Assembly: GCF_047675955.1 (NCBI RefSeq) | Contig: NC_132928.1 | Coordinates: forward strand, 49,160,889 to 49,224,888 | DNA length: 64,000 bases | Origin: Chlorocebus sabaeus | Taxonomy: Eukaryota > Chordata > Mammalia > Primates > Cercopithecidae | Direction of reading: 5' to 3' | Shown: piece after piece, positions 21,860 to 31,289 of the stretch | Layout: each line of letters starts with the position of its first letter | Numbering within the stretch: position 1 is the first letter of the stretch | The notes under the pieces: model-generated | What the model was told of the DNA's origin: nothing | Database searches by the model: none | What the model saw: the letters and a program-made list of their open reading frames with translations, nothing else | Position numbers and translations under genes: made by a program

Positions 21860-22608
21860 AACCCTCACAATTTCGATGAGACTTCAAGACTTCGTAAGGA
21901 ACTACTATGCCTGGAGCAGTATTCTGAGATACCATTCTCTGCTGTCTTTTTTTTTTCTCCATGTACTTTCCCCCTTTCCCTTCCCCTTTATTCATGCCAG
22001 TAGGGATTCTGCAATCACTTCCCAGGAGAGGGATGACACAAGATGGAAAATAGGCATAGACTATGAGTCTTTCTGGCTTTTTCTGTATAAAAGCCTTAAC
22101 CTCTGGTAAAAAGGTAATCAAGGTCAAAAAAATAAAGGAATAAGAGTGAGGACTCCTCTCACCTCAGACCTCCCTCTGCTCACCATCAAGATTCCCCTCT
22201 GCTGGAGGTAAACCTTGCCAGGAGAAAGAAACCAGCAAAAAAGAATGTCTGTACTACCAGGAAGAAGGCGAGACCACAGAAAGGAAATGGCTGTATGTTG
22301 CGCCTGGGAAAAGGGAACCAGGGACAGCTACAAAAGAGATTCCTGCCTTTAGCCAGTCATGGACTAGAATGGGAAATTCTTAGTAGCAACCCTGGTGGAC
22401 CATGGCACACTGCTCCCAGCAGCACCATACCTCCATGCCTTAATTGTGCACAAAATTCTGGAACCATGGCCCAACCCAAGAAAGTAAGGAAACCCTCAAA
22501 ACTCACTCTAAAATTCTTGATTTTTCTCATGCCTGATCCAGAGCCCTGCCACCTAGGACATGACAATCTTAATTCATCCACAGAAGAAGATTTAATAATA
22601 AATTTCCT

Positions 22609-22908
22609 GCCAGGCGCAGTGACTCACACCTGTAATCCCAGCACTTTGAGAGGCTGAGGCGGGAGGATCACCTGAGGTCAGGAGTTCAAGACCAGCCTGC
22701 CCAACATGGTGAAACCCCATCTCTACTAAAAATACAAAAATTACCTGGATATGGCAGTGCACACCTGTAGTCCCAGCTACTCAGGAGACTAAGGTGAGAG
22801 AATCACTTGAACCCGGGAGGTGGAGGTTGCAGTGAGCCAAGATTGCACCACTGTACTCCAGCCTAGGTGACAGAGCAAGACTCCATCTAAAAATAAATAA
22901 ATAAATAC
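22609..22908 (+). mobile_element. Alu, plus strand, AAAT-rich tail
   Basis: GCCAGGCGCAGTGACTCACACC to ACTCCATCTAAAAATAAATAAATAAATA. Likely duplication: AATAAATTTCCT on the left (about 22596) and AATACATTTCCT on the right (about 22904). Confidence 0.94.
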
Positions 22909-23184
22909 ATTTCCTTATTCCCAGCATTATTTTTGGATATTTTAGTGATAGAACCATCAAATACTTAGTATTTATTGAACACCAACTCTCTGATTTACTC
23001 TGAATCAGAAGAGCCCCCTGACTTAGACTTTCTTTTGTGGATAGGCAAGCAACCCTTCATTTAACAAAACTTCATTGAGGCCTGTGATATTCCAATCATG
23101 TCACTTTAGGAATGAAGGACAGTTCAAAAATAAATTAAGACTGTTTTTTCCTTGGAGGAAATCATAATTCAGTCAAAAAGATGG

Positions 23185-23519
23185 GGCCGGGGTGGTGGTT
23201 CACACCTGTAATCCCAGCACTTTGAGAGGCCGAGGTGGGTGGATCATTTGAGGTCAGGAGTTCAAGACCAGCCTGTCCAACATGGTGAGAAACCATCTGT
23301 ACTAAAAAAAAAAAAAAAAAAAAAAAAAATTAGCCAGGCCTGGTGGCACACACCTATAATCCCAGCTACTCAAGAGGCTGAGGCACAAGAATTGCTTGAA
23401 CTCAGGAGGCGGAGGTTGGAGTGAACCGAGATTTCACCACTGTACTCCAGCCTGGGAGACAGAGCAAGACTCTCTCGCAAAAAAAAAAAAAAAAACCAAC
23501 AACAACAACAAAAAAAAAA
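23185..23519 (+). mobile_element. Alu with expanded middle A-tract
   Basis: GGCCGGGGTGGTGGTTCACACC start. Its central A-rich linker has grown to an A-run of about 25 nt at 23305-23329. The 3' tail is a second A-rich run with CAACAACAACAAC. Confidence 0.94.
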
Positions 23520-23782
23520 GTTGGGCAGATAGACCAATAGCTCTTAGACTACAGTGCGATACATGCTATAATTGAGGTATGTGTAAAGAAACAAACATCC
23601 AAGGATCAGAGAAGCTGATTTTGAAATCCAGTCTTAGTCAATCATCTGGCAGGGAAAAAGACACCCCAAAGATCACCCCAAAGGCAAAAGGCAAAAAGTC
23701 AGAATTGTTAAAGAATGACAAGAAATTTTCTGACCAGAGTACCCTTTAAGGCAGTCAAATGACCCCTCTCAAAGAAACTGCC

Positions 23783-24146
23783 TGGTGTGGTTTGGCTGTG
23801 TCCCCACCCAAATCTTAACTTGAATCGTAGTTCCTATAATCTCTACACATCTTGGGAGGGACCCAGTGGCAGGTAATTGAATCATGGAAGCAAGTTTTCC
23901 TATGCTGTTCTCGTGATAGTGGATAAGGCTCATGAGATCTGATGGGTTTATAAAGGGCAGCTCCCCTGCACATACTCTCTTGCCTGCCACCACATAAGAC
24001 GTGCCTTTGCTCCTTCTTCACATTCCACCATAATTGTGAAGCCTCCCCAGCCATGTGGAACTGTGAGTCCATTAAACCTCTTTTCTTTTATAAGTTATCC
24101 AGTCTTGGGTATGTCCTTATTAGCAGTGTGAAAATGGGCTAATACA
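23783..24146 (+). mobile_element. THE1/MST-type solo LTR, plus strand
   Basis: Begins TGGTGTGGTTTGGCTGTGTCCCCACCC and ends ATTAGCAGTGTGAAAATGGGCTAATACA, the two ends of a MaLR LTR. Inside are TAATTGAATCATGG, TTATAAAGGGCAGC and a polyadenylation-like ATTAAACC. Length (about 364 bp) equals a full THE1 LTR. No internal sequence flanks it. Confidence 0.88.
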
Positions 24147-24239
24147 CTCTCCTTGCTCCTGTCTTTTGTCTTCCCAGTCTGGCTCCCACATTGCCCGAGT
24201 GCAGTCCCCTTATTGTCAATAATAATTTGTATTAGACTA

Positions 24240-24335
24240 TGAGGTCCTTGAAAATAAACTGCTTATCTCCTGTTTTCTCCAATTTAGCGCAGTGCCTGGC
24301 ACTCAGGCATTCAATAAATGTTGAAGGAACAAAGG
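24240..24335 (+). repeat. L2 LINE 3' terminus
   Basis: GACTATGAGGTCCTTGAAAATAAACTG, then AGCGCAGTGCCTGGCACTCAGGCATTCAATAAATGTTGAA, the classic L2 3' end. Confidence 0.8.
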
Positions 24336-24539
24336 AAAGGAGGGCAAGAGGGGGAAGGAAGAAGGAAACAGTAGGCCACATGGAGGAGAGTTGTAGGAAA
24401 TGAAGTTAAGTTGCAACAAAATTGTGAAGGAATAGTTCATGACAGCATAGGCAGTGTGGGGCCTTTGAAGAAGGTTAAGCAGCGAGTGACTAACTCAGGT
24501 TTGGAAAAGTAGGCTAGTGTAGCTTCCTGGGTTTGAACA

Positions 24540-24745
24540 CTAGCCCTGGGAGTAAACAGGCCTGAATTAAAATTCCAGCTCTGGCATTTACAAACTGTGT
24601 GACCTCTGGCAAAGTGCACTAGCTCTTAAAGCCCCAGTTTCCTCATCTCTTAAGTGGGTATTACCACACCTTCCTCACAAGTTGTTTGGAGAATTAAATG
24701 AGATTCTATATAAAAAACATTTAACATAATGACTGGCCCCTGGTT
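24540..24745 (+). repeat. MIR SINE, plus strand
   Basis: AATTCCAGCTCTGGCATTTACAAACTGTGTGACCTCTGGCAA, then CCAGTTTCCTCATCTCTTAAGTGGGTATTA. Full core present. Confidence 0.85.
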
Positions 24746-24827
24746 TAAGATAAAAATTGGTAGCCCCTCAAAAACATCTGTCAACGGTGTGAAGGATGAA
24801 CTAGGGCAGGGACAAACTCAAGACCAA

Positions 24828-25055
24828 TTTATTAACAAGCACCTATGTAACACTTATGATGTGCCGGGCACTGTTCTAAGCACTTTACAAATATAAATGT
24901 ATTTAATCTTCACAAGAACTCTAAGAGGTAGCTACATTGTTATCTTCATTTTATACTTGAGTAAAGTTAGACATAGAGGTTAAGCAACTTACTCAAGATC
25001 ACCCCCCTATTAAGCAGTAGACCTGGGTCTGAGCCCTGGCAACCCAGATGCAGAG
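24828..25055 (-). repeat. MIR SINE, minus strand
   Basis: ACTTATGATGTGCCGGGCACTGTTCTAAGCACTTTACAA, then a diverged TTTATACTTGAGTAAAGTTAG block and a distal AAGCAGTAGACCTGGGTCTGAGCCC. Oriented opposite to its neighbour at 24540. Confidence 0.85.
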
Positions 25056-25239
25056 TCCTTGCTCTTGAGTACTATGAGTGTTATGCTGACTGTGGATACA
25101 ACAGCTCCAGCCAGTTAGGATCAAGGACAGAAGGAGGTGTGACATGTGACTCTAACTCTAGTGACTGGGTAGAGGCTGCTGCCGTGAGCTGAGATGAGAA
25201 ATGAAAGTAGAGAGCAAGTCTGGGGCCCTATGAGATGTG

Positions 25240-25690
25240 GGAAATATGAAGGAATCAATGGAACATGCAGTACTCCAGTTGGAAATACTGATCTAGAGCT
25301 CTAGAAAGAGAAGTTCAGACTGAAAACTGAGGAGCTATTTGCATTTAAGTGATAATTAAGTTTGGTAAATCTGCTGAGAGAGAGAATAGAGTGAAAAGGA
25401 AAAGAGCCCAAGGGAACATCCTTGCGTGAGCCCGATAAAGACAATGGGTCAAGGAGGGAGGCTGAGATGTGGTCAGAGTGGGCAGCAAGACTATTAGGAG
25501 AGAGTAGTGTCAAGGAAGCCATAAAAAGATGAAACTTTCATAAAGGAGGCAGTGATCAACAATGTCAAATGTCACAGAGAAATTGAGTAGGGTGACTTCT
25601 AAGCCATTGGGTTTTTAGCAAGTAGAGAGTCATTAGTAACCTCAGAAAAATGGCTTTGATAGCACAAAGGGCTACAAACGGCTGAACAGT
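25240..25690 (-). repeat. L2 LINE ORF2 fragment, minus strand
   Basis: Antisense text of the L2 (CR1-clade) reverse-transcriptase region: AAGAGCCCAAGGGAACATCC, GGAGAGAGTAGTGTCAAGGAAGCC and GGCAGTGATCAACAATGTCAAATGTCACAGAG. Frames are decayed. It covers a segment overlapping the L2 at 26820-27500, so the two are separate insertions. Confidence 0.65.
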
Positions 25691-25813
25691 ATTTTGTTTT
25701 TGTATATCATAAACTGTGTTTATTCCATGTACAAGTTTTAAGATGACCAGGAATGAGAACTTAATAGTATACTCAGCAGTTTATCTAGAAATTCATAAGT
25801 GCTGAGTCAAAAC

Positions 25814-25913
25814 ACTTTATATTTATCACACATAATGCTAAGTTCTGGAAGAGTTATACTTACCACAAAGTAACTATTCTAAAACTTAGAATTATGTGTG
25901 ATAAATATAAAGT
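25814..25913. other. 100-nt inverted repeat (hairpin)
   Basis: Arm 25814-25844 (ACTTTATATTTATCACACAT and 11 more) pairs with 25883-25913 at 30 of 31 positions. The 38-nt spacer has weak further pairing. The arms are AT-rich. It could be a palindromic DNA-transposon remnant or a transcribed hairpin. I do not recognise a family. Confidence 0.8.
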
Positions 25914-26310
25914 CAAATTGTTGCTTGAAAAAACAAGACTGGGGATCATGCTGAAAGGTGAAGAACTGACCTGCAGAGAGATTAAAATCTTAAGCAATAT
26001 CTCCCATTGAAACTGAATAAGCTAAGGTGTCTCAGGAGTAAATACCACATTTTCAGTATAGCTTAGACTCAGAATTATACGGGACCCAGTTCAGTTTTAA
26101 AATACAATAGACTTATCAACCGTTTGAGTCCCTGCATTCAGTTCTTTTGGGCATATATCCAGCAGTGGAATTGCCAGATCATATGGGAATTCTATGTTTA
26201 ACCTTTTGAGGAAATGAAGATTTTTGAGTGACATCTTTAATCAGATAAATCATACGCTTTTTTTTGCTGAGTGGAAAATAGTCTTCAGGGGAGAGAAGGA
26301 AGAAGCAGGG

Positions 26311-26802
26311 TATATTAGGTTTCCCAGGGCTACCATAACAAATTACCCCAAACTGGGTGCTTAAAACAACAGAAACGTATTCTCTGACAGTTCTCGAGGC
26401 CAGAAGTCTAAAAATCAAGGTTTTAGTAGGCTTATGCTTTCTCACAGACTCTAGCAAAGAACCCATTCCACGCCTTTCTCTTAGCTTCTATTGTCACTGG
26501 CAATCCATGGCATTCCTTGGCTTGTAGCTACGTAACTCCAGTCTCTGCCTCCATCATCACATGCTGTTCTCCCACCATGTGTCTCAGCATCTTCACATGG
26601 TGTTCTCACTCCTTGTGTCTGTTTTCTCTTCTTATAAAGGCATCAGTTTTATTGGAGTAGAACTCACCTTAATCCAGTATGACTTCATCTTAACTTGATT
26701 ACGTTGGCAAAGACCTTTTATCCAAATAAGATTACATTCAGAGGTACCGAGGATGAGGATTTCTATTTATCTTTTTTGGGGAAACACGGTCCACCCACAA
26801 CA
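26311..26802 (-). mobile_element. MLT1-type solo LTR, minus strand
   Basis: Complement of an MLT1 LTR. GGGCTACCATAACAAATTACCCCAAACTGGG comes first, then TAACTTGATTACG and CCAAATAAGATTACATTCAGAGGTACCG, ending CCACCCACAACA. The direct repeat CAGGG at 26306-26310 and 26803-26807 is a 5-bp target duplication that defines both ends. Confidence 0.88.
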
Positions 26803-26819
26803 CAGGGAGTGTAATGGCA

Positions 26820-27500
26820 CTACTGAAATAATCCAAGGAAGAGATGATGGTGGTTTTGATCAGAGGGTAAGCAACAGAGGTGAAAAGAAACAGTTGGAAA
26901 TTCAATATATTTTGAAGGTAGATTAAACTGGATTTGTTGGCAGATTAGATGGGGGATGTGAAAAAAAGAGAGGCATTAAGGATGACTCCAAGATCTTTTG
27001 TCTGAGTGACCAGAAGAATAAGGTTGGGAATATTGCAAAAAAAGCAGGTTTGGAGTGGAGGGAGTAACTCAAGAATTCAGTTTCAGGTATGTTATGTTGA
27101 GGATGCAGGTCAAACATGCAGGTGGAAATGTCCAATAGGCAACTTGGTGTCTGGAGGTCAGCAGAGAAGCCCTAGATAGAAATATAAATGTATGAGTCAA
27201 CAGAATAAGAATAGTATTTACAGCCACAAAACTCCATGAGATCACCCAAAGAGTAAGTGTAGACAGAAAAGAGAAGAATGACTGGGCATGATGGCTCACA
27301 CCTGTAATCCCAGCACTTTGGGAGGCCAAGGTGAAAGGATTGTTTGATGCCAGGCGTTCACGTAAAGAGAAGACGATGTAAGTCAGATCCCTGGGCAATG
27401 CTTAAAGGTTGGAAAGATGAGGAGAAATTCACAAAGGAGACTGGAGGAGATGAAATCCATGCAGTGAAATTCATCATTATTTTAAGAAATATCTCCATAA
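26820..27500 (-). repeat. L2 LINE ORF2 fragment, minus strand, split
   Basis: Antisense L2 text: AATCCAAGGAAGAGATGATGGTGG, TTTTGAAGGTAGATTAAACTGGATTTG, GGATGACTCCAAGATCTTTTG and GGTGGAAATGTCCAATAGGCAACTTGG. After an 80-nt Alu piece at 27282-27361 it resumes with AGATCCCTGGGCAATGC. All frames are broken. Confidence 0.65.
27282..27361 (+). mobile_element. 3'-truncated Alu fragment, no A-tail
   Basis: CTGGGCATGATGGCTCACACC to GATGCCAGGCGTTCA covers only about the first 80 nt of the Alu left arm. The direct repeat AAAGAGAAGA (27268-27277 and 27364-27373) flanks it within the L2, as a target duplication would. No A-tail is present. Confidence 0.8.
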
Positions 27501-27958
27501 AAGGGAGTAGAGTAATAAGGTGCTATATAGATTAGAATTGAATAAAAGAGGGTGCTTTTCGAAGGGGAGAAATAACATCGTGTATATATTCTAATGGGAA
27601 TGATTCAGTGAAGAAAGAAAAAAGTGATTATACAGGAAAGAAAGAGGATATACATTTTCTGTATGTAAAACCAGATATAAAATACACATGGATTAGAACA
27701 GGGAGACAACATCAAGAATGATGTTCAGAATGGTTTTCTCTGGGTTAGAAATTTCAACTGATTTTTACTCCTTGCACTTTTCTATGTTGCTTTTAATTTT
27801 TACAAGATACCTTTATCAAATCTACAAAAACAGTAAGAGTTCTATTTCAGTAACCCCAGAACCAGTGGTATCCAATAAGTGTCACAAAGTGTCTGTGCAG
27901 TATTCGATACTGCAAGCCACAGAGATGAAACCAGTAGACCAAGAGATACAGAAAATCA
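27501..27958. other. Unassigned AT-rich stretch
   Basis: AT-rich, possibly more decayed L2. An 89-codon frame at 27718-27987 runs into the next Alu, lacks any recognisable motif and is not supported as a gene. Confidence 0.4.
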
Positions 27959-28256
27959 AGGCCAGGCCTAGTGACTCACACCTGTAATCCCCACACTTTG
28001 GGAGGCCCAAGTGGATGGATCGCTTGAGGTCAGGAGTTTCAGACCAGCCTGGCCAACATGGTGAAACCCTGTCTCTACTAAAAATACAAAAATTAGCCAG
28101 CCATGGTGGTGTGCGCCTATAATCCCAGCTATTTGGGAGGCTGAGGCAGGAGAAACGCTTGAACCCAGGAGGCAGAGGTTGCAGTGAGCTGGGATCACAC
28201 CAGTGCACTCCAGCCTGGGTGATAGAGCAAGACTCCATCTCAAAAAAAAAAAAAAA
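27959..28256 (+). mobile_element. Alu, plus strand
   Basis: GGCCAGGCCTAGTGACTCACACC to ACTCCATCTC plus an A-run. AGAAAATCAAG before it and AGAAAATCCAG after it are the likely target duplication. Confidence 0.95.
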
Positions 28257-28894
28257 AGAAAAGAAAATCCAGGAAGGGAAGCCCAAGCAAGAGCCCAAAG
28301 AAGGCAAAATAGTCCAGACAGGGAGGAATTGGCCCTTAAAAGGAGGAGAGATCTGACATCACTTCTGACGTGGGAGTGGGGATGATAGCAATAATTAGCA
28401 CGAATATACATGAATTAGTAGATGGATGGGAGGGAATTTAAGGGAGTTTACATGCAAAATCTGTCTTTCCTCTCTAAAGGAGACAAGTTAATCCACTGGT
28501 TCGGGGAAATGTGAACAGAGTTGGGCAAGAGGTATGCAGGCAGCACTGAGGGCCCCTTGTGGTTGTGATTCTATTACAATCATTTGTAACAGAATCATCT
28601 GGGATGATTTTACCAGTTATTCCAGCAATCCAGAGCAGGAATTGAGGGGAAGGATAGTTGGATTGATCCAAGATTAGGAATTGCAGAAATTGCTTCAGGA
28701 CAAGGACATAAAGACATTGAGGTAATAATAAAAACAATAAAAACTAAGATTTATTGCATTTTACATGCATTATTTAATTTAATCCTCAGCAATGGATAAG
28801 GATGAAAAGGATATTCAGATAAAATATCATAGCAAAGGACAAGGATTTTAAAAGTGTATTGTTTGCATTGAACAGATAAGAAAACTGAGGCTTA

Positions 28895-30341
28895 CAAAAG
28901 AACAAAGCTGGAGGCATCACGCTACCTGACTTCAAACTATGCTACAAGGCTACAGTAACCAAAACAGCATGGTACTGGTACCAAAACAGAGACATAGACC
29001 AATGGAACAGAACAGAGCCCTCAGAAATAATACCACACATCTACAGTCATCTGATCTTTGACAAACCTGACAAAAAGAAGAAATGGGGAAAGGATTCCCT
29101 ATTTAATAAATGGTGCTGGGAAAATTGGCTAGCCATAAGTAGAAAGCTGAAACTGGATCCTTTCCTTACTCCTTATACGAAAATTAATTCAAGATGGATT
29201 AGAGACTTAAATGTTAGACCTAAAACCATAAAAACCCTAGAAGAAAACCTGGGTAATACCATTCAGGACATAGGCATTGGCAAGGACTTCATGTCTAAAA
29301 CACCTAAAGCAACGGCAACAAAAGCCAAAATTGACAAATGGGATCTAATTAAACTAAAGAGCTTCTGCACAGCAAAAGAAACTATCATCAGAGTGAACAG
29401 GCAACCTACAGAATGGGAAAAAATTTTTGCAATCTACTCATCTGACAAAGGGCTAATACCCAGAACCTACAAAGAACTCAAACAAATTTACAAGAAAAAA
29501 ACAAACAACCCCATCAAAAAGTGGGCAAAGGATGTGAACAGACACTTCTCAAAAGACATTCATACAGCCAACAGACACATGAAAAAATGCTCATCACCAC
29601 TCGCCATCAGAGAAATGCAAATCAAAACCACAATGAGATACCATCTCACACCAGCAATCATTAAAAAATCAGGAAGCAACAGGTGCTGGAGAGGATGTGG
29701 AGAAATAGGAACACGCTTACACTGTTGGTGGGACTGTAAACTAGTTCAACCGTTGTGGAAAACAGTGTGGCGATTCCTCAGGGATCTAGAACTCGAAATA
29801 CCATTTGACCCAGCCATCCCATTACTGGGTATATACCCAAAGGATTATAAATCATGCTGCTGTAAAGGCACATGCACACATATGATTATTGCAGCACTAT
29901 TCACGATAGCAAAGACTTGGAATCAACCCAAATGTCCATCAATGACAGACTGGATTAAGAAAATGTGGCACATATATACCATAGAATACTATGCAGCCAT
30001 AAAAAAGGATGAGTTCATGTCCTTTGTAGGGACATGGATGCAGCTGGAAACCATCATTCTCAGCAAACTATCGCAAGGACAGAAAACCAAACACCGCATG
30101 TTCTCACTCATAGGTGGGAATTGAACAATGAGATCACTTGGACACAGGAAGGGGAACATCACACACCGGGGCCTATTGTGGGGAGAGGGGAGCAGGGAGG
30201 GATAGCATTAGGAGATATACCTAATGTAAATGACGAGTTAATGGGTGCAGCACACCAACATGGCACATGTATACATATGTAACAAACCTGCATGTTGTGC
30301 ACATGTACCCTAGAACTTGAAGTATAATTTTAAAAAAAAAG
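28895..30341 (+). mobile_element. L1PA 3' end, 5'-truncated LINE-1
   Basis: 1.45 kb of primate LINE-1: the C-terminal part of ORF2, then the 3' UTR with AGCATTAGGAGATATACCTAATG, GGGTGCAGCACACCAACATGGCACATG and a short A-tail. The 17-bp repeat AAGAAAACTGAGGCTTA at 28878-28894 and 30669-30685 brackets the L1 plus the AluY after it. So the L1 inserted first and the AluY later into its tail. Divergence is low, consistent with an L1PA subfamily, but the exact one is not resolved. Confidence 0.93.
28901..30124 (+). pseudogene. LINE-1 ORF2 C-terminal fragment, frame open
   Basis: Reading from 28901 (Asn-Lys-Ala-Gly-Gly-Ile) there is no stop for 407 codons, to the TGA that ends ORF2 (IFSLIGGN-like end, here MFSLIGGN). 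It covers the region after the reverse-transcriptase core through the Cys-rich C-terminus, seen as CWRGCGEIGTRLHCWWDCK, a CCHC-type cluster. A small in-frame deletion lies near FSKDIHTANRHMKK and another near the TPAIIKKSG segment. Endonuclease and catalytic reverse-transcriptase motifs are missing because of the truncation, so it cannot retrotranspose. Confidence 0.9.
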
Positions 30342-30346
30342 AAAAG

Positions 30347-30655
30347 GTCGGGCGCGGTGGCTCAAGCCTGTAATCCCAGCGCTTTGGGAGGCCGAGACGG
30401 GCGGATCACGAAGTCAGGAGATCGAGACTATCCTGGCTAACCGGTGAAACCCCGTCTCTACTGAAAAAAAAATACAAAAAACTAGCCGGGCGAGGTGGCG
30501 GGCGCCTGTAGTCCCAGCTACTCGGGAGGCTGAGGCAGGAGAATGGCGTAAACCCGGGAGGCGGAGCTTGCAGTGAGCCGAGATGGCGCCACTGCACTCC
30601 AGCCTGGGCGACAGAGCGAGACTCCGTCTCAAAAAAAAAAAAAAAAAAAAAAAAA
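30347..30655 (+). mobile_element. AluY, plus strand, in L1 tail
   Basis: GGTCGGGCGCGGTGGCTCAAGCC to GACTCCGTCTC and a long A-run. Y-type features: GAGATCGAGACTATCCTGGCTAAC, GGCGGAGCTTGCAGTGAG. Further differences from the basic AluY are CTCAAGCC, GCCGAGACGGG, GGGCGAGGTGG and GGCGTAAACCC. It is the least diverged Alu in the window. Confidence 0.93.
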
Positions 30656-30963
30656 AGAAAGAAAGAAAAAGAAAACTGAGGCTTAGAGGGTGTGGTTGAC
30701 ATCTGTCAGGTTTTGCCTATCTGCATTCTTCCTAGATGGAAGGATCCCCATCTCTCAAGTCTTGTTGGGAGGCAAGATCCAAATTCACTATGCCTGAAGT
30801 GAGCATATATCCCTATCCCAATCCCTTGACAAGAAGCATGTGGCCCAGATTTGGCCAAACAGATGCTCCTGTCAGGGATTTTGCCTCATGTGTAAGTACT
30901 CAATGACAGCAATAGGCAGAGAACATTCTCTGAGGCTGCAGCAGATTTAAGAGTCCAGCAGTG

Positions 30964-31271
30964 GCCAGGTGCGGTGGCTCACACCTGTAATCCCAGCACT
31001 TTGGGAGGCCAAGGCATGTGGATCACCTGAGGTCAGGAGTTCAAGACCAGCCTGGCCAACATGGTGAAACACCATCTCTACTAAAAATACGAAAAATAGC
31101 TGGGCATGGTGGCGGGGCACCTGTAATCCCAACTTCTTGGGAGGGTGAGGCAGGAGAATCGCTTGAACCAATGAGGGCAGTGTGGGGGAGGTTGCAGTGA
31201 GCCGAGATCACGCCATTGCACTCCTGCCTGGGCAAAAGGGCAAGACTCCATCTTAAAAAAAAAAAAAAAAA
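30964..31271 (+). mobile_element. Alu, plus strand
   Basis: GGCCAGGTGCGGTGGCTCACACC to ACTCCATCTT and an A-run. The target duplication is GAGTCCAGCAGTG (30951-30963 and 31273-31285). Confidence 0.96.
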
Positions 31272-31289
31272 GGAGTCCAGCAGTGAAAA

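Noticed and set aside
22295..22657. 120-codon frame starting MLRLGKGNQG
   Set aside because: Its end lies in an Alu and the remaining part has no recognisable domain. Considered a chance frame.
27882..28411. Minus-strand frames of 141 and 147 codons
   Set aside because: Both are Alu-derived text in two phases of the same element at 27959-28256.
29291..30124. 277-codon frame as a host gene
   Set aside because: It is the C-terminal part of LINE-1 ORF2 with L1 3' UTR and target duplication. The frame is open further upstream, to 28901.
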